NCBI GenBank assembly: GCA_017470535.1
Contig: JAFUYP010000018.1
Location: 1 to 43,634, forward strand
Direction of reading: 5' to 3'
DNA: 43,634 nt
From: Ruminococcus sp.
Lineage (GTDB): Bacteria; Bacillota; Clostridia; Oscillospirales; Ruminococcaceae
Both the position numbers and the translations under genes were made by a program. Below the pieces are notes generated by a model, which searched no databases, had not been told where the DNA came from, and saw only the letters and a program-made list of their open reading frames with translations. Shown here piece by piece: positions 26,531-35,379 of this stretch. The first letter of the stretch is position 1. Each line of letters opens with the position of its first letter.

Positions 26531-26659
26531 TATTGATAAAGCGTTTGCGGACATAAAAAATCGACTGAGAAGCAAGCGTGACAGTCAGGCTGACATAAGA
26601 TGCTGATGACATATATCACGGGCAAAAACTCAATTCCCCGACTTTTTCACGCAAAAGGC

Positions 26660-26688
26660 TTGCAAAAAATATATAATTATGGTATAAT
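26660..26688 (+). promoter_or_regulatory. Sigma-A promoter of the ruvC cluster
   Basis: TTGCAA (26660-26665), a 17-bp spacer and a perfect TATAAT (26683-26688). The predicted transcription start (~26695) coincides with the left end of the MITE-like element, so the element would form the whole untranslated leader of ruvC. Confidence 0.72.
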
Positions 26689-26695
26689 TAGTTGT

Positions 26696-26872
26696 TAAGG
26701 CAACATCGCATAACCATTGCACGTCAGATGCGCAGTCAGATTTTTTGTCGGATCGCCTGATTTTTCCGCAGGCTTGCCGGCGCAAGTCAAGGGGAAATTG
26801 TGTGATATGACAGATGATCTGCAAGCAGATGGTGTGCAAAGGCTGGAGCGGTGGCTGTGCGATGCTGCCTTA
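26696..26872 (+). mobile_element. MITE-like element (177 bp) in the ruvC leader
   Basis: The ends are imperfect inverted repeats about 25 bp long. The left reads TAAGGCAACATCGCATAACC and the right, on the other strand, TAAGGCAGCATCGCACAGCC. Both ends finish in TA, which fits a TA target duplication of the IS630/Tc1 kind. The interior has no gene of its own but contains palindromes (CTTGCCGGCGCAAG and ATCTGCAAGCAGAT), so the transcript should fold strongly. An open frame crosses it into ruvC but lacks a suitable ribosome site. No second copy was seen in the window. Confidence 0.6.
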
Positions 26873-26905
26873 GTGATAATGGATAAGTGCGTTTGGAGGG
26901 CAAAA

Positions 26906-27415
26906 ATGGTAATTCTTGGTATAGACCCCGGGTATGCGATAGTGGGGTATGCTGTTCTTGAACATAACAGCGGAAAGTTCCGCCCGATAGACATAGGGGC
27001 TGTCACTACCAAGGCAGGTGTGCCGTTTACCGAGAGGCTCAATTCCATTTACGAGGACATTGTCGCACTTATCGACAACTACCGCCCCGAGCAAATGGCG
27101 ATAGAGGAGTTGTTTGCAAATACCAACGTCAAGACTGTAATAGATGTAGGGCAGGCAAGGGGCGTTATACTGCTTGCGGCAAAGCGTGCAGGCATACCGG
27201 TGTTTGAGTATACACCATTGCAGGTCAAAAGCTCTCTTACCGGCTACGGCAGGGCAGAGAAGAAGCAGGTACAGGAAATGACCAAAAACATTCTGCATTT
27301 ATCGAAGATAATAAAGCCCGATGATGCGGCTGATGCGGCGGCGCTCGCTATCACGCACGGGTATAGTATAACTTCAAGAAAGCTGGGCGCTGACGGCTTT
27401 GACGGGGCGATATAG
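26906..27415 (+). CDS. ruvC: Holliday junction endonuclease RuvC
   Basis: RuvC cuts Holliday junctions symmetrically after branch migration by RuvAB. The 169-residue product has the normal length. Four acidic residues match the catalytic set: Asp7 (LGIDPG), Glu67 (AIEELF), Asp140 and Asp143 (PDDAADAAALAI). The conserved GQARG is near residue 82. I start at the ATG at 26906 behind GGAGGGCAAAA; the frame extends upstream through the MITE-like element, which is not RuvC sequence. It lies just ahead of a small membrane protein gene and ruvA. Confidence 0.96.
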   Translation: MVILGIDPGYAIVGYAVLEHNSGKFRPIDIGAVTTKAGVPFTERLNSIYEDIVALIDNYRPEQMAIEELFANTNVKTVIDVGQARGVILLAAKRAGIPVFEYTPLQVKSSLTGYGRAEKKQVQEMTKNILHLSKIIKPDDAADAAALAITHGYSITSRKLGADGFDGAI

Positions 27416-27416
27416 T

Positions 27417-27686
27417 ATGATAAAGAAGCTTACCTGCATAGCACTGATATGCTTTAGCATCATGGTGTTTGTTATGCTTACGGTGTTTGACTATATGAGC
27501 AAAAACATCATAGGCGGAAAAGACATATACAGCCTGCTTATGAGTATAAAAAAGACAGCTGTTTCGGCAGCAGGGATATTTGTGATGATCGTTTGTATCA
27601 GCAGTATACTGGTGCTTAAACTGTCTAAGAAAAAGAAAAACAACTACGAGGAGAATTACGACGATGATATATTCCGTCAGAGGTAA
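27417..27686 (+). CDS. Small two-helix membrane protein between ruvC and ruvA
   Basis: The 89-residue protein starts one base after the ruvC stop and ends 23 bp inside ruvA, so it is tightly coupled to both. It has helices at ~5-25 (TCIALICFSIMVFVMLTVFD) and ~48-68 (AAGIFVMIVCISSILVLKL) and a charged tail (KKKKNNYEENYDDD). No family recognised. The overlaps argue for a real gene, but the two helices give no hint of a repair role. Confidence 0.72.
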   Translation: MIKKLTCIALICFSIMVFVMLTVFDYMSKNIIGGKDIYSLLMSIKKTAVSAAGIFVMIVCISSILVLKLSKKKKNNYEENYDDDIFRQR

Positions 27687-28266
27687 GGTCATATTTACCG
27701 ACAGCGTGAGAGCTGTTATAGAGTGCGGCGGTGTAGGGTACGAATGCAGGACGACGCTCAATACCTTACAGGCGATAGCCGGCAAGAGCGAGGCGATGCT
27801 TTTGACACATCTTAGTGTCAGAGAGGACGCAGTTGAGCTTTTCGGTTTTGCAACAAAGGAAGAGATTGAATCGTTCAGGATGCTTGTGAGCGTTTCGGGC
27901 GTAGGTCCGAAGGCGGCTATCTCGATACTTTCGTCTATGACACCGAGCGCATTTGCGCTTGCTGTTGCAACGGGCGACACAAAGGCGTTTACCAATGTTA
28001 AGGGCATCGGCGCCAAGACCGCTCAGAGAATTTCCTTAGAGCTTAAAGACAAGATAGCAAAAGACACTGTTTCGGTAAGGGGCGGCAGTGCGGCGCTTAC
28101 AGTTTCACCGATAGCAGGCAACAATGCGTCAGAAGCTATATGTGCGCTTGAAGTGCTCGGCTATTCGCAGGGCGAAGCTGCAGCTGCGATAGGAAAGCTC
28201 GACCCTGCGCTTTCTGTTGAGGATATGATAAAGCAGTCGCTTAAGATCCTTTCAGGTATGAGATGA
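27664..28266 (+). CDS. ruvA: Holliday junction branch-migration protein RuvA
   Basis: RuvA binds the four-way junction as a tetramer and loads RuvB. The 200-residue protein shows the N-terminal OB domain (MIYSVRGKVIFTD..., LFGFATKEEIESFRMLVSV) and paired helix-hairpin-helix motifs (VSGVGPKAAISILS and VKGIGAKTAQRISLELKDK). A C-terminal RuvB-binding helix bundle follows (~155-198). Length is standard. It overlaps the membrane protein gene upstream by 23 bp and the acetyltransferase gene downstream. Confidence 0.96.
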   Translation: MIYSVRGKVIFTDSVRAVIECGGVGYECRTTLNTLQAIAGKSEAMLLTHLSVREDAVELFGFATKEEIESFRMLVSVSGVGPKAAISILSSMTPSAFALAVATGDTKAFTNVKGIGAKTAQRISLELKDKIAKDTVSVRGGSAALTVSPIAGNNASEAICALEVLGYSQGEAAAAIGKLDPALSVEDMIKQSLKILSGMR

Positions 28267-28718
28267 TGAGTATAGAGTTTAAAAGGCTTTCCCCCGACAG
28301 GGCAGATGAATTCATAGCTCTTCGCATAGCGCAGCTGCGTGAAGAGGGAGCAAGGGAGGATATTGACCTTGCTCCTGCACTTAAAAGCTACTATGAGCGG
28401 CATATGAAAGATGATACTTTCATAGCGTGGACGGCGCTTGACGGTGGCAGCATAGTCGCCACGGGCGGAATATCTATTGTGGAAAAGCCGCCGTACTTTT
28501 CCTGCCCTACGGGAAGGATAGCGCTTTTGTCAAGTATGTATACAGACGCAAGGTACAGACGGCAGGGCATCGCAAGACATATACTTTCTCTTCTTGCTGA
28601 TGAAGCAAGGGAAAGAGAGTGGGGCGTTATACAGATAACTGCCTCGGATATGGGCGTCAAGCTCTATTCGGCATACGGATTTGAGAAAAACGAAAACTTT
28701 ATGCAGTTAAAGCTATAA
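28263..28718 (+). CDS. GNAT-family N-acetyltransferase
   Basis: The ~150-residue protein (ATG at 28263 or 28266, overlapping the ruvA stop) has the GNAT fold signature. An acetyl-CoA-binding segment [20 protein letters not shown] (motif A with R-x-x-G-I/A) follows a beta strand, and it ends with [16 protein letters not shown], typical of the C-terminal strand. The acceptor substrate cannot be inferred; small molecules, peptides and protein N termini are all possible. It sits between ruvA and ruvB. Confidence 0.87.
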   Translation: MMSIEFKRLSPDRADEFIALRIAQLREEGAREDIDLAPALKSYYERHMKDDTFIAWTALDGGSIVATGGISIVEKPPYFSCPTGRIALLSSMYTDARYRRQGIARHILSLLADEAREREWGVIQITASDMGVKLYSAYGFEKNENFMQLKL

Positions 28719-28728
28719 AGGAGCTAAA

Positions 28729-29769
28729 ATGATAGAACAGAGTGATTTTGATTTTGAAAACAGACTTGTCACGCCTACCGAAACAAAGGCGGAGACTACT
28801 GATGATTTTGAAGTCAGCCTGCGCCCGAAAACACTTAACGAGTACATCGGGCAGGAACAGGTAAAGGAAAATCTGAATATTTATATACAGGCAGCCAAAA
28901 ACAGACAGGACAGTCTTGACCATGTGCTGCTGTACGGACCTCCCGGGCTTGGCAAGACGACGCTTGCACAGATAATAGCTCATGAGATGGGAGTGAACTT
29001 CCGTCAGACATCAGGCCCTGCTATTGGTAAGCCCGGTGAGCTGGCGGCGATACTTACAAACTTAGAGCCTAATGATGTACTGTTTATCGACGAGATACAC
29101 AGACTGTCAAAGCAGGTCGAGGAGGTGCTGTATTCTGCACTGGAGGACTATGAGCTTGACATCATAATGGGCAAGGGTTCTGCGGCAAGGAGCATCAGGA
29201 TAGAGCTCAATAAGTTCACGCTCGTCGGAGCGACAACACGCTCGGGGCAGATCTCGTCGCCGCTGCGTGACAGGTTCGGCGTGATACAGAGGTTAGAGCC
29301 GTATACCACAGAACAGCTTGCAGACATTATCAAGAGAAGCTCGACACTTTTAGGTGTATACTGTGACGATGAGGGCGCAGATGAGCTTGCAAGGCGCTCA
29401 CGGGGAACGCCCAGAATAGCTAACAGATATTTAAAGCGTGTTCGTGATTTTGCTGAGGTCGTAGGTGACGGCAGGATAACCAAGGACATAGCTAAACTTG
29501 CGCTCAAACGCATGGAGGTAGACGAAATAGGGCTTGATTCGATAGACAGACGCTTGCTTGAAATGATAATAAACGGCTACGGCGGCGGTCCGGTGGGGCT
29601 TGATACTTTGGCGGCATCTATCGGCGAGGAGGCTATCACGATAGAGGACGTGTGCGAGCCGTATCTTATGCAGCTCGGGTTTCTGTCAAAGACGCCGAGA
29701 GGCAGGGTGGCTACACAGCTTGCCTATGACCACTTAGGGATAAATAAAGACGGACAGCTTCATTTCTGA
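28729..29769 (+). CDS. ruvB: Holliday junction helicase RuvB
   Basis: RuvB is the AAA+ motor that drives branch migration with RuvA. The 346-residue product has Walker [10 protein letters not shown] (70-78), Walker B with DEIHR (121-125), the sensor region [19 protein letters not shown] and a C-terminal winged helix ([20 protein letters not shown]). Length is typical. The start follows AAAGGAGCTAAA. It completes the ruvC-ruvA-ruvB set, here interrupted by a membrane protein gene and an acetyltransferase gene. Confidence 0.97.
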   Translation: MIEQSDFDFENRLVTPTETKAETTDDFEVSLRPKTLNEYIGQEQVKENLNIYIQAAKNRQDSLDHVLLYGPPGLGKTTLAQIIAHEMGVNFRQTSGPAIGKPGELAAILTNLEPNDVLFIDEIHRLSKQVEEVLYSALEDYELDIIMGKGSAARSIRIELNKFTLVGATTRSGQISSPLRDRFGVIQRLEPYTTEQLADIIKRSSTLLGVYCDDEGADELARRSRGTPRIANRYLKRVRDFAEVVGDGRITKDIAKLALKRMEVDEIGLDSIDRRLLEMIINGYGGGPVGLDTLAASIGEEAITIEDVCEPYLMQLGFLSKTPRGRVATQLAYDHLGINKDGQLHF

Positions 29770-29802
29770 CAATATAGACAATATAAAAAGGAGTAATTTT
29801 TA

Positions 29803-31149
29803 ATGGGTAGACTTTTCGGAACTGACGGCGCAAGGGGCGTCGCTATTACAGAGCTTACGACTGAGCTTGCTATGCAGATAGGCAAGGCAGCAGCGATAGT
29901 GCTTTCTAAAAACTGTGACCACACGCCTAAGATACTTATAGGCAAGGATACAAGGATCTCGGGTGATATTCTCGAAGCCGCTCTTGTAGCAGGCATATGC
30001 TCGGTGGGGGCTGATGTACATATACTGGGTGTCATACCTACACCTGCGGTAGCTTTGCTCGTAAAGGAATACAAGGCTGATGCAGGCGTTATGATCTCGG
30101 CATCTCACAACAGCGTGGAGTTCAACGGCATAAAGCTGTTCTCTTCAACAGGCTTCAAGCTGCCTGATGATGTTGAAAACGAGATAGAGGAGCTTATACT
30201 TGACAGACCCGGTGATATAGCCCTGAAAGACGGCTGCGAGGTAGGCAGAGTGTATTATGAGGGCAACTCTGAGTGGGATTATGTAAGGCATATAATCGGC
30301 TCGGTGGACGGCAGCTTTTCCGGTGTAAGGGTCGCTATCGACTGCGCTAACGGAGCGTCAAGTGTGACGGCTGAAAAGATATTCAAGGGACTGGGCGCTG
30401 ACTGCGTATTCATATCAAACGAGCCTGACGGAACTAATATTAACAAGGACTGCGGCTCTACGCATATGGAAAGCCTTATGAAGGCAGTAGTTGACAAAAA
30501 GTGCGACCTGGGTCTTGCGTTTGACGGCGACGCTGACAGATGTCTGGCAGTAGACGAGAACGGCAACTTAGTTGACGGCGACAAGCTGCTTGCTATATTC
30601 TCAAGATTTATGAAGGCAAACGGGCTTTTGAACAATAACTGCTGTGTTGTGACTGTAATGAGCAATCTCGGGTTTTTCAAGTTCGCAAAGGAAAACGGCG
30701 TAGTCACCGCAACAACAAAGGTCGGCGACAGATATGTGCTTGAAGAGATGCTTGCAGGAGGCTATAATATCGGCGGCGAGCAGTCGGGGCATATCATATT
30801 CCTTGACCATGCAAATACCGGCGACGGCGAGCTTACAGGCGTAAAGCTCATTGATGTTATGAAAAAGACAGGACTTAAACTATCTGAACTTGCTTCCTGC
30901 ATGGAAACCTATCCGCAGGTGCTTGTCAATGTCAAGATAACCCCTGACAAAAAAGGAAAGTGGGAAAAGGACGAGGCTGTTCAGGCGGCAATAAAGAAGT
31001 ACAGCGAAAAGCTCGGTACAGACGGCAGGATACTTGTGCGTGAATCCGGCACAGAGCCGCTTGTAAGAGTTATGATAGAGGGCAAGCTCACAGGCGTTAT
31101 CACCGAATACGCAAACGAGATAGCAAAGCTTGTGGAGGTTATGCAGTGA
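29803..31149 (+). CDS. glmM: Phosphoglucosamine mutase
   Basis: GlmM converts glucosamine-6-phosphate to glucosamine-1-phosphate for UDP-GlcNAc and peptidoglycan synthesis. The 448-residue protein has the phosphoserine site ISASHN with Ser101, the magnesium loop DGDADR (241-246), the sugar-specificity stretch GGEQSGHIIF and the phosphate-binding RESGTEPLVRVM near the end. The N-terminal MGRLFGTDGARG is diagnostic. Ribosome site AAGGAGTAATTTTTA. The stop overlaps the GTG start of the Nudix gene. Confidence 0.96.
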   Translation: MGRLFGTDGARGVAITELTTELAMQIGKAAAIVLSKNCDHTPKILIGKDTRISGDILEAALVAGICSVGADVHILGVIPTPAVALLVKEYKADAGVMISASHNSVEFNGIKLFSSTGFKLPDDVENEIEELILDRPGDIALKDGCEVGRVYYEGNSEWDYVRHIIGSVDGSFSGVRVAIDCANGASSVTAEKIFKGLGADCVFISNEPDGTNINKDCGSTHMESLMKAVVDKKCDLGLAFDGDADRCLAVDENGNLVDGDKLLAIFSRFMKANGLLNNNCCVVTVMSNLGFFKFAKENGVVTATTKVGDRYVLEEMLAGGYNIGGEQSGHIIFLDHANTGDGELTGVKLIDVMKKTGLKLSELASCMETYPQVLVNVKITPDKKGKWEKDEAVQAAIKKYSEKLGTDGRILVRESGTEPLVRVMIEGKLTGVITEYANEIAKLVEVMQ

Positions 31150-31649
31150 GATACGTTTACTGTCCGAAGTGCGGCGAAAAGCTGACCCTCAGACCGATAG
31201 GCGATGAGGGCGATGTGCCGTACTGCGAAAAATGCGGCAGACCGTGGTTCGACACCTTTTCTACCTGCGTTCTGAGCGTACCTGTGAATGAGCAGGGCGA
31301 GGTGCTGCTTATAAGGCAGTCATACGGCGATACTTCAAAGTTTGTGGGCGTTGCAGGATATATGAAGCCAAACGAAACTGCCGAAAGTGCCGCTAAGCGT
31401 GAGATAGCCGAGGAAACAGGACTTGACGCTTTTAGGGTGGAGTTCCTGGAGAGCCTTTTCTATGAAGGGCGTGACCAGCTGATGCTGGGGTTTGAAGCAT
31501 CGGTGAAAAAGAACAGGATAAAGCTGTCATCGGAGGTTTCGGCAGGTGAATGGTTCGACATCGACACTGCAATAAATATCGTCAGACAGGGAAGTATAAT
31601 ACAGAAACTTATCTTGGATATTAAGGAAAAGAGAAATGAGAATAGCTGA
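31146..31649 (+). CDS. Nudix hydrolase with N-terminal zinc ribbon
   Basis: The 167-residue product starts at a GTG overlapping the glmM stop. A zinc ribbon is formed by Cys6, Cys9, Cys27 and Cys30 (YCPKCG and YCEKCG). The Nudix box G-x5-E-x7-REIAEETG is intact (GYMKPNETAE, then SAAKREIAEETGL), so it should hydrolyse a nucleoside diphosphate derivative using Mg2+. The zinc ribbon plus Nudix layout recalls NudC-type NADH pyrophosphatases, but the protein is shorter and lacks their larger N-terminal region. The substrate is unknown. It overlaps the methyltransferase by 14 bp. Confidence 0.88.
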   Translation: MRYVYCPKCGEKLTLRPIGDEGDVPYCEKCGRPWFDTFSTCVLSVPVNEQGEVLLIRQSYGDTSKFVGVAGYMKPNETAESAAKREIAEETGLDAFRVEFLESLFYEGRDQLMLGFEASVKKNRIKLSSEVSAGEWFDIDTAINIVRQGSIIQKLILDIKEKRNENS

Positions 31650-32502
31650 TAAATGGCAAGAGTACAAAATTTTGGATACATCGAACGGCGACAAGCTGGA
31701 GCGCTGGGGCGATATCACCCTTGTACGCCCCGACCCTCAGATAATCTGGAAGAGTGAACATAAAAGTGATATGTGGGCAAAGGCGGACGCTGTTTACCAC
31801 CGTTCATCAAAGGGAGGCGGCGAATGGGAGTACAGGAGAAAGCTGCCGGAAAGCTGGAATATATCACTCGGTGGGCTTAGATTCGTGATACGCCCGACAG
31901 GGTTCAAGCACACGGGGCTTTTCCCGGAGCAGGCGGTAAACTGGGAGCTTATGGCAGATATGATAAAAAACGCCGGCAGACCGGTAAAGGTACTGAATTT
32001 GTTTGCCTATACGGGCGGTGCTACGCTTGCCTGTGCGGCGGCAGGTGCGCAGGTGTCGCACGTTGACGCATCAAAAGGCATGGTATCGTGGGCAAGAGAG
32101 AACGCTAAGGCATCGGGGCTTGAGGACAAGCCTGTACGCTGGCTGGTGGACGACTGTGAGAAATTCGTCAGGCGTGAGATAAGGCGTGGGAATTTTTATG
32201 ATGCTATCGTCATGGATCCTCCGTCATACGGCAGAGGTCCGGGCGGCGAGGTATGGAAGCTGGAGGACAACATTTACGACCTTGTAAAGCTGTGTGCTGA
32301 TGTACTGAGCGACAAGCCGCTGTTTTTCCTGCTAAACAGCTATACTACCGGGTTATCGCCCTCGGTAATGGCGTATATCCTCGCCGATATACTCCAAAGC
32401 CGTTTCGGCGGTGAGGTCACAGCGGACGAGATAGGTCTTAAAGTCGAGAGCAGCAGTATGCCGCTGCCGTGCGGCTCAACTGCCGTGTGGAAAAATGTAT
32501 GA
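31636..32502 (+). CDS. Class I SAM-dependent methyltransferase, RlmI/RlmK-like
   Basis: The 288-residue protein has a SAM-binding motif I (VLNLFAYTGGATLACAAAGA), an acidic residue after the next strand (SHVDAS) and a catalytic-type DPPSYGRG at 194-201. This matches the 23S rRNA cytosine methyltransferase relatives (RlmI/RlmK, COG1092 group). It lacks the N-terminal PUA domain of full-length RlmI. The substrate is therefore likely rRNA, but that is inferred. It is coupled to the Nudix gene. Confidence 0.82.
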   Translation: MRIADKWQEYKILDTSNGDKLERWGDITLVRPDPQIIWKSEHKSDMWAKADAVYHRSSKGGGEWEYRRKLPESWNISLGGLRFVIRPTGFKHTGLFPEQAVNWELMADMIKNAGRPVKVLNLFAYTGGATLACAAAGAQVSHVDASKGMVSWARENAKASGLEDKPVRWLVDDCEKFVRREIRRGNFYDAIVMDPPSYGRGPGGEVWKLEDNIYDLVKLCADVLSDKPLFFLLNSYTTGLSPSVMAYILADILQSRFGGEVTADEIGLKVESSSMPLPCGSTAVWKNV

Positions 32503-32568
32503 TAATTGATAATGACAGTAATGCTTTATGCATTAAAATATATTTTATATTTTTAGGAGGTCATTGCA

Positions 32569-32748
32569 ATGGGATTTGGTCTTGATGACATCAAAAAGAC
32601 TATCGACAAGGTTGAGGACAAGATTCCTGATGAGGTCAAGGAAAAGGCTAAGGAGCTTGCTACAAAGGAAAACCTTGAAAAGGTCAAGGACAAAGCAGGC
32701 GACATTATTGAAAAGGTCAAGGATAAGTTCGACAAGGACGATGATTGA
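32569..32748 (+). CDS. 59-residue charged helical protein
   Basis: This short frame has an optimal ribosome site (AGGAGGTCATTGCA then ATG). It encodes a Lys/Asp/Glu-rich amphipathic protein, MGFGLDDIKKTIDKVEDKIP continuing in the same style to KFDKDDD. It contains no Cys, Trp or aromatic residue other than Phe. The composition resembles the small Rv0909-type antitoxin-like and LEA-like proteins, which are short helical proteins of uncertain role. It stands alone between the methyltransferase gene and ecfA1, followed directly by a hairpin. The overlapping longer frame from 32564 is a shadow. Confidence 0.75.
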   Translation: MGFGLDDIKKTIDKVEDKIPDEVKEKAKELATKENLEKVKDKAGDIIEKVKDKFDKDDD

Positions 32749-32755
32749 GCCTTAT

Positions 32756-32780
32756 AAGGGGCAGGCTCCTGCCCCTTGTT
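32756..32780 (+). terminator. Intrinsic terminator after the 59-residue gene
   Basis: A near-perfect GC-rich stem (AAGGGGCAGG / CCTGCCCCTT) starts seven bases after the stop. The T tract is poor (TTGTTATCCTTG), so termination is likely partial and may attenuate ecfA1, which starts 26 bp further on. Confidence 0.65.
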
Positions 32781-32805
32781 ATCCTTGATATAGGAGTACA
32801 AAAAA

Positions 32806-33660
32806 ATGGATAGTTTTCTTAAAGCGGAGAGTCTGCACTTTTCGTATATCAACGACATTGAGGATCCCCCGGTCAAAACCGAGGTATTAAAGGGGATAGA
32901 CCTTGATATAAAAAAAGGCGAGTTCGTGGCTGTGCTTGGGCACAACGGCTCGGGAAAGTCAACTCTTGCAAAATGCTTTAATGCGATAAATCTCCCTGAG
33001 AGCGGGGACGCTTTCGTTGACGGGATAAATACAAAGGACGATGACAGGCTGCTTGATATTCGTCAGAAGGTGGGAATGGTGTTCCAGAACCCTGATAACC
33101 AGATAGTTGCGACTATCGTGGAGGAGGACGTGGCGTTCGCACTTGAAAACATGGGCGTTGCTCCCGACGAGATAAGGCGGCGTGTAGATGATGCGCTCAA
33201 AACGGTGGGAATGTACGAATACCGTGAGCACGCAGTCCATAAACTGTCAGGCGGACAGAAGCAGCGTGTTGCCATAGCAGGCATTATCGCTATGAGCCCC
33301 GACTGCATACTGCTTGACGAGCCGACGGCGATGCTTGACCCTGCCGGCAGGCGTGAAGTAATGAAAACGATAAAAATGCTCAACCGGGAAAAGAATGTAA
33401 CGATAGTTCTTATCACTCACTACATGGAGGAGGCTGCACAGGCTGACAGGGTAGTGGTGATAGATTCCGGGGAGATAATAATAGACGGCAAGCCTAAGCA
33501 GGTGTTCTCGCAGGTGCAGACGCTCAGAAACTTAGGACTTGATGTGCCGCAGGTGACTGAGCTGTGCTTTGAGCTTAGAAAAGCAGGCGTAGAGATACCG
33601 CAGGATATAATTACCGAGGAAGAGTGCGCCGAGGCTTTATATGCACTTTTGAAAGAATAA
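32806..33660 (+). CDS. ecfA1: Energy-coupling factor transporter ATPase EcfA1
   Basis: The 284-residue ATPase powers vitamin or metal uptake together with EcfA2, EcfT and separate substrate-binding S proteins. It has Walker A GHNGSGKS (45-52), signature LSGGQ (147-151) and Walker B CILLDEP (167-173), followed by a D-loop and His switch (LITHYMEE). The N-terminal [20 protein letters not shown] is typical of EcfA. The order ecfA1-ecfA2-ecfT-truA is the standard Firmicute arrangement. No S-component gene is nearby. Confidence 0.94.
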   Translation: MDSFLKAESLHFSYINDIEDPPVKTEVLKGIDLDIKKGEFVAVLGHNGSGKSTLAKCFNAINLPESGDAFVDGINTKDDDRLLDIRQKVGMVFQNPDNQIVATIVEEDVAFALENMGVAPDEIRRRVDDALKTVGMYEYREHAVHKLSGGQKQRVAIAGIIAMSPDCILLDEPTAMLDPAGRREVMKTIKMLNREKNVTIVLITHYMEEAAQADRVVVIDSGEIIIDGKPKQVFSQVQTLRNLGLDVPQVTELCFELRKAGVEIPQDIITEEECAEALYALLKE

Positions 33661-33672
33661 ACGGAGAATAAA

Positions 33673-34530
33673 ATGTCAGTAATAAAAACGGAAAACCTAA
33701 CCTACATCTACGGCGCAGGCACGCCCTTTGAAAAGACGGCGGTGGATAATATCTCTCTTGAGATAGAGCCGGGGCAGATGATAGGCGTTATAGGACACAC
33801 AGGGTCGGGTAAATCGACGCTGATACAGCATTTTAACGGGCTGCTCAAACCGACCTCGGGCAATGTGTATATAGACGGCGAGCGCCTGTGGGACGATAAG
33901 GCAAAACTCAGGGACATAAGGTTCAAGGTGGGGCTTGTGTTCCAGTACCCGGAGTATCAGCTGTTTGAAGAGACCTGCTACAAGGATATAGCGTTCGGTC
34001 CTAAGAATATGGGGCTTTCGGACAGCGAGACAGATATTCGCATACACGAAGCCGCACAGATGGTCGGGATAAGCGAGGAGATACTGCAAAAATCCCCCTT
34101 CGAGCTGTCCGGCGGACAGAAGCGCAGGGTGGCGATAGCAGGTGTCATGGCTATGAAGCCGAAGGTGCTTATCCTTGATGAGCCGGCGTCGGGTCTTGAC
34201 CCCAAGGGCAGGGAGCAGATACTTACTCTTTTAAAGGATTATCACACCAATACAGGCAGTACGGTCATGATAGTATCTCACTCAATGGAGGACGTGGCAC
34301 GCTACGCCGACAGGATAATAGTGATGAACAAGGCAAAGCTCTTTTGCTATGAGGAAACGGAAAAGGTATTTTCAAAAGTGGACGAGCTTATGTCCATGGG
34401 GCTTTCTGTGCCGCAGATAACCAAGGTGTTCACAGCTCTTAAAGAAAAGGGCATAGACATACAGAAGGACGTGTATACCACACCGTTCGCAGTTAAATAT
34501 TTTCTCTCGCTTTTAGAGGGAAAACGGTAA
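33673..34530 (+). CDS. ecfA2: Energy-coupling factor transporter ATPase EcfA2
   Basis: The 285-residue protein pairs with EcfA1 on the inner face of the membrane. Walker A is GHTGSGKSTL, the signature is ELSGGQKRRVAIAG, Walker B is VLILDEPASGLD and the switch is SHSMEDVARYAD. It begins 12 bp after the ecfA1 stop and follows GGAGAATAAA. Length and motifs are normal; the two ATPases differ in the signature segment (KQRVA against KRRVA), as in other species. Confidence 0.94.
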   Translation: MSVIKTENLTYIYGAGTPFEKTAVDNISLEIEPGQMIGVIGHTGSGKSTLIQHFNGLLKPTSGNVYIDGERLWDDKAKLRDIRFKVGLVFQYPEYQLFEETCYKDIAFGPKNMGLSDSETDIRIHEAAQMVGISEEILQKSPFELSGGQKRRVAIAGVMAMKPKVLILDEPASGLDPKGREQILTLLKDYHTNTGSTVMIVSHSMEDVARYADRIIVMNKAKLFCYEETEKVFSKVDELMSMGLSVPQITKVFTALKEKGIDIQKDVYTTPFAVKYFLSLLEGKR

Positions 34531-34541
34531 GGAAGATAGTT

Positions 34542-35348
34542 TTGATAAGTGATATTACGATAGGGCAGTATTTCCCGGGAAGATCAGTCGTGCATAAGCT
34601 CGACCCGAGGGTGAAGATAATACTTACAGCAGTGTTCATAGTGATGCTGTTTACTGCCGGCACGTTCTACGGGCTGGGGGTAGGGCTTTTGTTTACGTTT
34701 GTGACATTTTTGCTTTCACGCATACCGTTAAAGCTCATGGGCAAGTGCTTAAAACCTATACTGCCGATAATCATATTTACAGCGATAATAAATGTAGTAT
34801 TCATAACCTCGGGCGACAAGGTATACTTTGAATGGAAGTTTTTAAAGATAACCGATGAGGGCGTTCACACGGCGATCTTTATGGCGGTAAGGATAATCTG
34901 CCTGATAGCAGGTTCGTCACTGCTCACCTATACGACGTCGCCGATAGCGCTGACAGATGCGATAGAAAGGCTCTTGTCGCCGCTCAAAAAGATAAAGGTA
35001 CCTGTTCATGAGCTTGCTATGATGATGACGATAGCACTCAGGTTCATACCGACTCTCATAGAGGAAACTGACAAGATAATATCCGCACAGAAGGCAAGGG
35101 GCGCTGATATGGAAACAGGCTCACTTATAAAACGTGCAAAGGCGCTTGTGCCGATACTTGTGCCGCTGTTCGTGTCGAGCTTCCGGCGTGCAGAGGATCT
35201 TGCACTTGCTATGGAGTGCCGCTGCTACCACGGCGGTGACGGCAGGACAAGGCTCAAACAGCTTCATATGAGCATCAGGGATCTTTTTGCGGCAGTATAT
35301 GTATGTGTGTTCTTTGCAGGGGTGATAGCGCTCAATATCATATTCTGA
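34542..35348 (+). CDS. ecfT: Energy-coupling factor transporter membrane protein EcfT
   Basis: The 268-residue polytopic protein has about five hydrophobic segments (for example IILTAVFIVMLFTAGTFYGL and a C-terminal LFAAVYVCVFFAGVIALNII). The two coupling motifs contacting the ATPases are present: SAQKARGAD and, later, AEDLALAMECRCY. The best start is the TTG at 34542, 5-6 bp after AAGGAAGATAG; no ATG is well placed. It transmits ATP hydrolysis to interchangeable S proteins. Confidence 0.92.
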   Translation: MISDITIGQYFPGRSVVHKLDPRVKIILTAVFIVMLFTAGTFYGLGVGLLFTFVTFLLSRIPLKLMGKCLKPILPIIIFTAIINVVFITSGDKVYFEWKFLKITDEGVHTAIFMAVRIICLIAGSSLLTYTTSPIALTDAIERLLSPLKKIKVPVHELAMMMTIALRFIPTLIEETDKIISAQKARGADMETGSLIKRAKALVPILVPLFVSSFRRAEDLALAMECRCYHGGDGRTRLKQLHMSIRDLFAAVYVCVFFAGVIALNIIF

Positions 35349-35379
35349 GCACAGACTTTTCACAAAAGGGTGGTAAAAT

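Noticed and set aside
26717-26905. Upstream extension of the ruvC frame (63 more codons)
   Set aside because: The extension is encoded by the MITE-like element, has no ribosome site, and RuvC is complete from 26906 with the catalytic Asp at residue 7.
32564-32788. 74-codon frame overlapping the 59-residue gene
   Set aside because: Its start is only ~4 bp after AGGAGG, and its Arg/Leu-rich product looks like a frame-shifted reading of the Lys-rich gene, which has ideal spacing.
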